Shown: one piece after another, positions 5,481 through 9,863 of the stretch | Layout: each line of letters starts with the position of its first letter | Position numbering within the stretch: position 1 is the stretch's first letter | NCBI GenBank assembly: GCA_964355525.1 | Contig: CAYHDY010000041.1 | Location: 1-9,863 of the forward strand | Source of the DNA: XYB2-FULL-45-11 sp964355525 | GTDB taxonomy: Bacteria; Patescibacteriota; Patescibacteriia; UBA9934; GWF2-40-263 | Reading direction: 5' to 3' | DNA: 9,863 nucleotides | Translations under genes and position numbers: made by a program | Notes under the pieces: generated by a model | What the model was told of the DNA's origin: nothing | What the model saw: the letters and a program-made list of their open reading frames with translations, nothing else | Databases searched by the model: none

Positions 5481-6062
5481 ATGGAAATCCTTGTACATTC
5501 ATGGGATCAGTTGATCTCACATCTGATGATGATGGCCGTGCAGATTCGGGCTCGTCCGGAGCAGCCGGATCTCATTGTCGCGATTGCACGCGGCGGACTT
5601 GTCCCCGCGAGAATCTTGAGCGATTTGCTCGGTCTGCAGGTTGCATCCTACACGGTTTCCAGTTACTCGGGTCTCAAAAAGAACGATGACGAACACATGT
5701 CGTTTGGAATCGGCGGGCGACTCGACGGCAGGCACGTCCTCCTTATCGACGATGTTTCCGATACGGGCCATACATTCGTTCGAGCGATCAAGTACTTGAA
5801 CAAACACGGTGCGAAAAAGATTACGACAGCAGCGGTTTTCACAAAGCCCGGCTCGATTCATCCGCCCGACATTTTTGTCGAAGAAACGTCGAAGTGGATC
5901 ATTTTCCCGTTCGATATTCTAGAAAATCTTGGCAGCGTTCAAACGAAGTTGCTTGCAGAAGGTATGTCCAGGGAGGATATTATGCGCAAATTCGTTTTTC
6001 ACCAAATCCCGGCAAGCTATCTCTTTTTTTTCTCCGGTCGTCGCAACGAACCTTCACTCTGA
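5481..6062 (+). CDS. Phosphoribosyltransferase-family protein (purine PRTase-like)
   Basis: This 193-aa type I phosphoribosyltransferase contains the PRPP-binding motif VLLIDDVSDTGHT at 86-98 and the ARGGLVPARIL loop at 36-46, which precedes a Rossmann-like core. WIIFPFDI at 139-146 resembles the C-terminal part of the predicted PRTases related to hypoxanthine/xanthine-guanine enzymes (COG2236-type). Such enzymes transfer the phosphoribosyl group of PRPP to a base in cytosolic nucleotide salvage. The particular base cannot be read from the sequence, and some relatives are regulatory. The start is fixed by GAGGG five nt upstream. The gene is monocistronic, with its own promoter and a terminator overlapping its TGA stop. 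Base composition is clearly less AT-rich than the island on the other side of the tRNA. Confidence 0.88.
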   Translation: MEILVHSWDQLISHLMMMAVQIRARPEQPDLIVAIARGGLVPARILSDLLGLQVASYTVSSYSGLKKNDDEHMSFGIGGRLDGRHVLLIDDVSDTGHTFVRAIKYLNKHGAKKITTAAVFTKPGSIHPPDIFVEETSKWIIFPFDILENLGSVQTKLLAEGMSREDIMRKFVFHQIPASYLFFFSGRRNEPSL

Positions 6063-6082
6063 ACCGTAACCCGGTTCTTTTT
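6061..6082 (+). terminator. Intrinsic terminator of the PRTase gene
   Basis: GAACCG / CGGTTC with a 5-nt loop (6061-6077), then TTTTT. The stem starts inside the TGA stop codon and its T run overlaps the stop of the convergent regulator gene. On the minus strand it may also slow transcripts of that gene. Confidence 0.8.
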
Positions 6083-6899
6083 ATTTGCGGGCAGCGAGTT
6101 CTTGTTTGATGGCGGCATTAAGATCGATTTTTTCTCCGGCGTTAATAGTATAGGAAAGGAACGCTTTCAATACACGCGAAATCTTTTTCTCTCGGATAAC
6201 AATAACGAGTTTTTCACTTGGAACAATGATCATGGCTGTTTCTCGAAAGACAAAGATGTCCGATTCAAAATTCATGAGATCGTCTGGAATGGTTGTAGCG
6301 ATGGTGGCGCGCCCAAGGAGATTACGAAGATGCTTGGTGGATGTTTTTTTGAGAATCTTCAAGAGCTTATCGCTTACAGCGACTTCTAAAATAATCCCAC
6401 GTTTTTTTAAGGCGCTTTGCCAATGAAGTGTTTCTTCTTCCGTAAACAACGCCAGTTTTTCCATCATGGAAGCACTCCCTTCAAACCCATAAATGCGTTC
6501 TGCACGATCGAGTGTGAGAAGAAGATCATATGCACGCAATAAACCTTCCTTTCCGCGATAGTATTCGATAATAGATTTTTCCTTTGGAGATTTCGCACGC
6601 GAAAGCGCGCGCAATGGTTCAATATGCGTTTTAAACGCACGTAGCTGTTCATCTCTGTGTGCATGCAAGTGTTCGGGATCGACCGCTTCCCATTCTGTGT
6701 GGTTGGCAACTCGAACCTTCACGACAGCATTCTTTTTTTGCAGCTTCTCGAGCATAAGTGCAACAGTTGTGCGCGGCTGTTTCATCGCGCTCGCAAGCAC
6801 ACTCACGTTCGCTCTCCCGTGACGATACAGTTCGAGAAGAACTTGAGCTTCTTTGGGAGTAAACCCAAGGGATTCAATAGTGGATTCAAGAGGGAACAT
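6081..6899 (-). CDS. TrmB-family winged-helix transcriptional regulator
   Basis: The 272-aa product has an N-terminal winged helix at about 5-70 (LGFTPKEAQVLLELYRHG, then VSVLASAMKQPRTTVALML as the recognition region). A short helical linker (about 78-105) follows, then an effector-binding-like domain (about 108-250) of the TrmB type, starting IEYYRGKEGLLRAYDLLL. TrmB proteins bind palindromic operators and often respond to sugars or metabolites. The start at 6899 (MFPLES) is chosen because TATTCT ends 8 nt upstream, and the TTG start at 6908 would lie in the -10. A perfect palindrome covers the -35 and spacer, suggesting autoregulation. The gene is divergent from the two-gene operon at 7119-8363, the natural candidate target. 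The family call is firm, the ligand unknown. Confidence 0.85.
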   Translation of the reverse strand: MFPLESTIESLGFTPKEAQVLLELYRHGRANVSVLASAMKQPRTTVALMLEKLQKKNAVVKVRVANHTEWEAVDPEHLHAHRDEQLRAFKTHIEPLRALSRAKSPKEKSIIEYYRGKEGLLRAYDLLLTLDRAERIYGFEGSASMMEKLALFTEEETLHWQSALKKRGIILEVAVSDKLLKILKKTSTKHLRNLLGRATIATTIPDDLMNFESDIFVFRETAMIIVPSEKLVIVIREKKISRVLKAFLSYTINAGEKIDLNAAIKQELAARK

Positions 6900-6907
6900 A
6901 TGAAGCA

Positions 6908-6936
6908 AGAATAAATGTTGACAACAATATTGTCAA
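6908..6936 (-). promoter_or_regulatory. Promoter of the TrmB-like gene
   Basis: TTGACA (consensus -35, 6931-6936), 17-bp spacer and TATTCT (-10, 6908-6913) on the minus strand, then 8 nt and the ATG at 6899. The -35 and most of the spacer lie inside the palindrome at 6915-6939. Confidence 0.65.
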
Positions 6937-6939
6937 CAT
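6915..6939. promoter_or_regulatory. Operator-like perfect palindrome (10-5-10)
   Basis: ATGTTGACAA, CAATA, TTGTCAACAT: two perfectly complementary 10-bp arms covering the -35 and spacer of the regulator's own promoter. Binding there would block RNA polymerase, as in autorepression. Each arm contains TTGACA or its complement, so a rightward promoter (TTGACA at 6919-6924) is also conceivable. Confidence 0.7.
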
Positions 6940-6962
6940 ATTTTTACATTAACTTTTGAATA

Positions 6963-7013
6963 TTGGCTTATTTTAAGCGTATGACATAAATAACGACAAG
7001 ATTGTTGTTATTT
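6963..7013 (+). promoter_or_regulatory. Weak promoter candidate plus second operator-like palindrome for the downstream pair
   Basis: TTGGCT (6963-6968), 16-bp spacer, CATAAA (6985-6990) is a weak rightward promoter. It is overlapped by AAATAACGACAA, GA, TTGTTGTTATTT (6988-7013), an inverted repeat with 11 of 12 pairs matching. Its inner GACAA/TTGT half-sites resemble those of the palindrome at 6915-6939, hinting at one regulator binding both sites. Confidence 0.45.
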
Positions 7014-7043
7014 AATGGTGATTTTGATTTACTGTCCGTAGCA

Positions 7044-7085
7044 GGATTCATTCGACGCGTCCGTTGTGGCTAGTCGAAGGAGTCC
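7044..7085 (+). promoter_or_regulatory. Leader RNA hairpin upstream of the 109-aa gene
   Basis: GGATTCATTCGAC (7044-7056) pairs with GTCGAAGGAGTCC (7073-7085) with one wobble and one mismatch, around a 16-nt loop. No T run follows, so it is not an intrinsic terminator. It ends 33 nt before the ATG and could be a stabilising or regulatory leader structure. Confidence 0.45.
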
Positions 7086-7118
7086 AAGTTTCTTTACAAT
7101 TGAAATCGAGGTGGAAAA

Positions 7119-7448
7119 ATGCAAAAGACAACTGAAACAGAACTGTGTTTGTTTTTGAGTAGCGAGATCGACGTGCAAAATGCATTACGCAGATCTGTAC
7201 GTATTGGGAAAGAACTTGCCCGTGCAAATCCAGAACAGCGTAGACGAGCTCGGACATTGGTGAGGAAACTATTCCATGTATATGGGTGGTACTCCGCGGA
7301 ATGGAGCATTAACCTTGCTCTTGAAAAGTTCGATGCCGAACTCTTTGACGATCCGCTTATTGCTCGTTGGTTGAATGATGATGATCTTGATCTCGCCCTT
7401 GGAACAGAACCGTTTCGGATTGTGAACGGTAACATTAAATTTCTCTAG
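7119..7448 (+). CDS. Hypothetical protein, 109 aa
   Basis: I do not recognise this small, charged, mostly helical cytosolic-looking protein. It is Arg-rich in the middle (IGKELARANPEQRRRARTLV at about 30-49), acidic towards the end (WLNDDDLDLALG) and has no membrane segment. Translation starts at a good site: GAGGTGG (7108-7114), 4 nt before ATG. Its stop (TAG, 7446-7448) overlaps the Shine-Dalgarno of the next gene, which starts 12 nt later, so the two are probably co-transcribed and translationally coupled. A shared operator-like sequence and leader hairpin lie upstream. The coding status is supported by the ribosome site and the operon arrangement. Confidence 0.75.
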   Translation: MQKTTETELCLFLSSEIDVQNALRRSVRIGKELARANPEQRRRARTLVRKLFHVYGWYSAEWSINLALEKFDAELFDDPLIARWLNDDDLDLALGTEPFRIVNGNIKFL

Positions 7449-7460
7449 GAGGAGCACTTC

Positions 7461-8363
7461 ATGTCTAGTAAACAAATGTCCGTTGACAAGGTCGATTCGA
7501 TCAAACGTGCGCTCGAGTTCGTAACAACGAGAGAAGATGCGTCGGATCTTGAAAAAGAACTTGGAATGCTGATCAAAAATATTGAAAAGCTTTCGCAATC
7601 TCGCGAAAAAATGATTCTCTTTTATGAAGACCAAAAGAAACGGGACCTTCTTCCAATTGAACGCACACAACTTACTGAGCGGTTCGAAAAAGATCTGATG
7701 TTATTCAATAACGATCTTAAAAAAATGGGTGGTCAACAATCTGAATCGGGAGATTGGTCTGAATGCACAAAGCTTAAAATGCGTATTCAGTACAGTATTG
7801 TAGGGTGTATTCCTATGAGGCTCGTCCCGTTGTCCTGGCGTTTCTCGACGGAAAAATGGAAGGCACGAATGCCATTATTTTGGCTTTTTGATCCGTTTGG
7901 AGATGGAATTGGTGGCTTTGCTGTGTATTGGAATGGAGATTCACGTTATATTGCATTGCAAGGAGGTGAGCTTCCAAAAAAGCTTCAAGACGCATTGATT
8001 CTGAATGATACAAAAGATCTTTTGCATAATTGCATATATGGTCAATTAAAGTCCGTTCACTTTGAAACGACGTTCATCGGTGGGGCGATTCCAGAGAGAA
8101 TTTCCTCCCGCGTTAAGGATCTACAAAAGAGAAAGGTGTTTTCGAAATTGTATTTCCTTGCAGAAGTCGTTGAATGGAAAATGGATGAATCTCCTGAACG
8201 TATTCAGGGATATGATCCTATCGTCGTCGGTTGGTGTGAGGAGCTGCAACAGCTTTACTACATCGATCACTTTGATCTCACAGAACATGAATCGGCGTAC
8301 GTGAAAGACACTCCTGCATTTCAGCTTGCGCGGCAGCTTATTGAGCAAGCAAGAAGCAAATGA
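7461..8363 (+). CDS. Hypothetical protein with N-terminal coiled coil, 300 aa
   Basis: An unrecognised protein. Residues about 5-90 are heptad-like and strongly charged (LEKELGMLIKNIEKLSQSRE), suggesting a coiled coil. From about 105 a mixed alpha/beta region follows, rich in Trp and aromatics, with IPMRLVPLSWRF, MPLFWLFDPFGDGIGGFAVY and later DPIVVGWCEELQQLYYIDHF. No signal peptide or transmembrane helix is seen. It has an AGGAGG ribosome site (7447-7452) and a strong terminator directly after the TGA stop, making it the last gene of a two-gene operon. That operon is divergent from the TrmB-like regulator, which may control it. The globular part has the look of a conserved domain, but I cannot name it. 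Confidence 0.8.
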   Translation: MSSKQMSVDKVDSIKRALEFVTTREDASDLEKELGMLIKNIEKLSQSREKMILFYEDQKKRDLLPIERTQLTERFEKDLMLFNNDLKKMGGQQSESGDWSECTKLKMRIQYSIVGCIPMRLVPLSWRFSTEKWKARMPLFWLFDPFGDGIGGFAVYWNGDSRYIALQGGELPKKLQDALILNDTKDLLHNCIYGQLKSVHFETTFIGGAIPERISSRVKDLQKRKVFSKLYFLAEVVEWKMDESPERIQGYDPIVVGWCEELQQLYYIDHFDLTEHESAYVKDTPAFQLARQLIEQARSK

Positions 8364-8368
8364 TCTTA

Positions 8369-8397
8369 ATCCTGCTTAACACGAGCAGGATTTTTTT
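8369..8397 (+). terminator. Intrinsic terminator of the two-gene hypothetical operon
   Basis: ATCCTGCT / AGCAGGAT, an 8-bp perfect stem (8369-8376 with 8384-8391), followed by a run of T. Confidence 0.9.
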
Positions 8398-8412
8398 ATA
8401 CGTGTATAAACA

Positions 8413-8441
8413 AAAATCCTGAGAATGATTCTCAGGATTTT
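8413..8441 (-). terminator. Intrinsic terminator of the Maf-TlyA operon
   Basis: AAAATCCTGAGAA / TTCTCAGGATTTT is a perfect 13-bp stem with a 3-nt centre, ending in a T run on the minus strand. The TGA stop of the methyltransferase gene (8432-8434) lies inside the stem. It faces the terminator at 8369-8397 of the convergent operon. Confidence 0.9.
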
Positions 8442-8989
8442 ATCTTTTTCAAATGCATCAACCACTCCTTGTTTCCCCCTTTGCTTCCGACGATGGGGGA
8501 TTCTACTTCGCCGATTACTTCGACCTCGAACTTCGACAGTGTCTCTTTCACTTGTGCAAGCACTTCGCCAATAAATTCTTCCGGTAATTTTCCTTTTCGT
8601 AATTGTCGCGATGATGCTTCATAATGCGGTTTGATAAGAGCGATGATTTCGCCGTCTGGTTTCAAATTTGCGATGGCGTTGCCGATGGTGTTCTCGATGC
8701 GTGTCCAACTTGTGTCCATCGAAATGACATCAATTTTTTCCGGGAGTTCGACATGCATCGCATTCGTTCGTTCCATGACGATGACACGTGGATCGTTTCG
8801 CAGTTTCCAATCAAGGAGTCCATAGCCTGTTTCGACGGCATAAACTTTCTCTGCGCCATGTTGCAATAAACAATCGACAAAGCCGCCAGTCGATGCACCA
8901 AAATCCGCACAGGTTTTTCCTGTGACATCGACCTTGAATGTCTCAAGGGCATGTTCTAATTTTTCCCCGGCGCGAGAAGCAAATTTCAT
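8432..8989 (-). CDS. TlyA-like FtsJ-fold RNA methyltransferase lacking the S4 domain
   Basis: This 185-aa protein is the catalytic half of the TlyA (hemolysin A) family, which uses SAM to 2'-O-methylate rRNA. It opens with SRAGEKLEHAL. ADFGASTGGFVDCLLQHGA at 28-46 is the SAM-binding loop, and GYGLLDWKLRNDPRV at 55-69 plus MERTN at 72-76 are family signatures. Candidate catalytic residues are Lys10, Asp92, Lys120 and Glu175, matching the K-D-K-E plan of FtsJ-fold enzymes. SPIVGSKGGNKEWL at 164-177 is the usual C-terminal motif. The roughly 60-residue N-terminal S4 RNA-binding domain of full TlyA is absent, and its place is taken by the preceding gene, so this is not a simple mis-start. The start codon overlaps the Maf stop as ATGA, implying translational coupling. 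The rRNA target is inferred only from the family. Confidence 0.85.
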   Translation of the reverse strand: MKFASRAGEKLEHALETFKVDVTGKTCADFGASTGGFVDCLLQHGAEKVYAVETGYGLLDWKLRNDPRVIVMERTNAMHVELPEKIDVISMDTSWTRIENTIGNAIANLKPDGEIIALIKPHYEASSRQLRKGKLPEEFIGEVLAQVKETLSKFEVEVIGEVESPIVGSKGGNKEWLMHLKKIKS

Positions 8990-9564
8990 ACGGCTTCAAA
9001 TCCAACTTGTTTTAAAAGCGAAAGGGTCACTTCAAAAGGAAGTCCTTCGATACTGTCGAGAGTTCCCTCTATGTGATCGACGTATGGATCCATCAGCGGA
9101 TCGTTGATGATATATGCTCCACTACAACTCATGATACGACCGTTATCAATCAGACGATCGATCAGATCATCTGGAATAGAAGAGAAAAACGCTTTTGCAA
9201 AATCGACGACCGTTATGCGCTGACCTGTTACGGAATTTGAAACACAAACAGCTGTGACAGTTTCCGGTGGAATGGAACGATGTCGAATTAAAAATTCCGT
9301 TGCTTCTTGGATTGATTCCGGTTTTTCAAGGATTAATTTATCAGACACGACAACTTGGTCAGAAGTAATTACAAACGCTTGTTCAGATAATTTTGCGAGA
9401 ACTGCATCCATCTTTGCTTCCGCAATCGCGGTTACAAGTTCTACGGGATTTTCAAAACGAATCGTTTTCTCATCGATCTCGGGCGAGATAATTTCGAAAA
9501 CAAGACCATTTCTTTTTAGAATGGCTTGCCGAGACCAAGAGGAAGAACCGAGGATGAGTTTCAT
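8986..9564 (-). CDS. Maf-like nucleotide pyrophosphatase
   Basis: The 192-aa Maf/YhdE-family protein has LGSSSWSRQAIL at 5-16 (the family's S-x-S-x-R substrate loop), DEK at 31-33, AEAK at 48-51, SDQVV at 68-72, the SGAY motif at 148-151, and the C-terminal IEGTLDSIEGLPFE at 165-178 that supplies the GLP signature. Maf proteins hydrolyse nucleoside triphosphates, often dTTP/UTP or modified nucleotides, to monophosphates in the cytosol. Length matches the family. The preference between dTTP/UTP- and CTP/m7GTP-type substrates is not decided here. The gene leads a two-gene operon with the TlyA-like methyltransferase, overlapping it by 4 nt. The start is supported by a -35/-10 pair whose -10 ends 8 nt before the ATG, and no Shine-Dalgarno is seen. 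Confidence 0.88.
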   Translation of the reverse strand: MKLILGSSSWSRQAILKRNGLVFEIISPEIDEKTIRFENPVELVTAIAEAKMDAVLAKLSEQAFVITSDQVVVSDKLILEKPESIQEATEFLIRHRSIPPETVTAVCVSNSVTGQRITVVDFAKAFFSSIPDDLIDRLIDNGRIMSCSGAYIINDPLMDPYVDHIEGTLDSIEGLPFEVTLSLLKQVGFEAV

Positions 9565-9572
9565 ATGCAGGT

Positions 9573-9601
9573 AAGATAATGATTTGTGACGTGTTGGTCA
9601 A
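9573..9601 (-). promoter_or_regulatory. Promoter of the Maf-TlyA operon
   Basis: TTGACC (9596-9601), 17-bp spacer, TATCTT (9573-9578) on the minus strand, then 8 nt and the ATG at 9564. The -35 begins 3 bp beyond the terminator stem of tRNA-Pro. Confidence 0.6.
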
Positions 9602-9604
9602 TAC

Positions 9605-9634
9605 AAAAACCGCGATCCGAGGATCACGGTTTTT
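9605..9634 (-). terminator. Intrinsic terminator of tRNA-Pro
   Basis: On the minus strand AAAAACCGTGATC and GATCGCGGTTTTT pair (one G-U) around a CTCG tetraloop, ending in five T. It is directly downstream of CCA. Confidence 0.9.
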
Positions 9635-9635
9635 G

Positions 9636-9711
9636 TGGTCGGGGCGACAGGGTTCGAACCTGCGACCTTCTGGTCCCAAACCAGACGCGCTACCATCTGC
9701 GCTACGCCCCG
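9636..9711 (-). tRNA. tRNA-Pro(UGG)
   Basis: 76 nt with encoded CCA and discriminator A. The acceptor CGGGGCG pairs with CGCCCCG, the anticodon stem TCTGG/CCAGA encloses TTTGGGA (anticodon TGG), and the T arm is CAGGG TTCGAAC CCTG. The overall sequence resembles E. coli tRNA-Pro(UGG) as remembered. It has its own promoter and terminator. Confidence 0.97.
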
Positions 9712-9734
9712 ATATCTGTCTCTTAGGTGAGAAG

Positions 9735-9763
9735 AGTATAACAAAGTGGTGTAAAAGCATCAA
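9735..9763 (-). promoter_or_regulatory. Promoter of tRNA-Pro
   Basis: TTGATG (9758-9763), 17-bp spacer and TATACT (9735-9740), with TG one base before the -10 (extended -10), on the minus strand. The start is predicted about 17 nt before the mature tRNA. Confidence 0.75.
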
Positions 9764-9863
9764 GTCCTTTTTGTTCGCATTTCAGTTGAGTATTCAGCTT
9801 TATATCCACCTTTCAAGGTCTTGACCAAATTTAAGAAAAATCGTAAACTACCCATGCTTTTTA
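9760..9863 (-). CDS. Possible 3' fragment of, or small, hypothetical gene
   Basis: A minus-strand frame is open from the right edge to TGA at 9760-9762. After an internal ATG at 9855 it reads MGSLRFFLNLVKTLKGGYKA and ends TEMRTKRT. The amino-acid composition looks protein-like, but only about 34 codons are visible and there is no ribosome site before the ATG. It may be the end of a longer gene, a 31-aa protein, or chance. The stop overlaps the -35 of the tRNA-Pro promoter. Confidence 0.3.
   Translation of the reverse strand, partial: KSMGSLRFFLNLVKTLKGGYKAEYSTEMRTKRT

Noticed and set aside
5517..5861. Minus-strand 114-aa frame opposite the PRTase
   Set aside because: It is antisense to a gene with clear motifs and ribosome site, and has no supporting signals.
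7094..7670. Minus-strand frames (113 and 133 aa) opposite the hypothetical operon
   Set aside because: The plus-strand genes have strong ribosome sites, coupling and a terminator. The minus frames have none.
1..9863. Recoding of UGA (as in Gracilibacteria/SR1)
   Set aside because: TGA ends the PRTase, 300-aa and TlyA-like genes at the expected positions, next to terminators.

Overview
The window reads as a bacterial chromosome segment using the standard bacterial code: TGA is a true stop in at least three genes, and both tRNAs have encoded CCA ends. A TrmB-type regulator, compact genes with small hypothetical neighbours, and promoters placed almost on top of start codons would fit a streamlined genome such as Patescibacteria/CPR. 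That placement is an inference with no marker gene behind it.

Layout. The left edge (1-436, minus) is the start of a membrane-anchored glycoside hydrolase family 3 enzyme that runs off the window. Next (552-2789, minus) is a large soluble sensor kinase in which a ferredoxin-reductase-like FAD/NAD(P) module is fused to two PAS domains and a histidine kinase core. From about 3022 to 5299 lies an AT-rich island bounded by a 56-bp direct repeat (55/56 identical). The repeat consists of the last 23 nt of a tRNA-Gly plus its terminator. The island holds two minus-strand genes, a secreted cysteine-rich tandem-repeat protein and an unrecognised 269-aa protein, but no integrase. The intact tRNA-Gly(UCC) sits at its right end. 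This is the architecture left by site-specific integration into a tRNA 3' end.

To the right (5415-9863) the DNA looks less AT-rich and more housekeeping-like. It contains a phosphoribosyltransferase (plus), a convergent TrmB-like regulator (minus) with a perfect 10+10 bp palindrome over its promoter, and a divergent two-gene operon of unknown function (plus) with a second palindrome and a strong leader hairpin upstream. A Maf-like nucleotide pyrophosphatase and a TlyA-like methyltransferase without an S4 domain then overlap by ATGA (minus). tRNA-Pro(UGG) follows, with a possible 3' fragment of another gene at the edge.

A recurring pattern is seen in all six minus-strand transcription units. 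A recognisable -10 hexamer ends 8-9 nt before the preferred ATG, often with a -35 about 17 bp further upstream and without a good Shine-Dalgarno. This predicts leaderless or near-leaderless mRNAs. The three plus-strand genes instead have clear Shine-Dalgarno sequences. The placement re-sets several starts (2789, 4156, 6899) to internal ATGs.

Functionally, the most unusual items are the reductase-kinase fusion, the tRNA-bounded island with its repeated motifs, and the regulator/operator/hypothetical-operon module.
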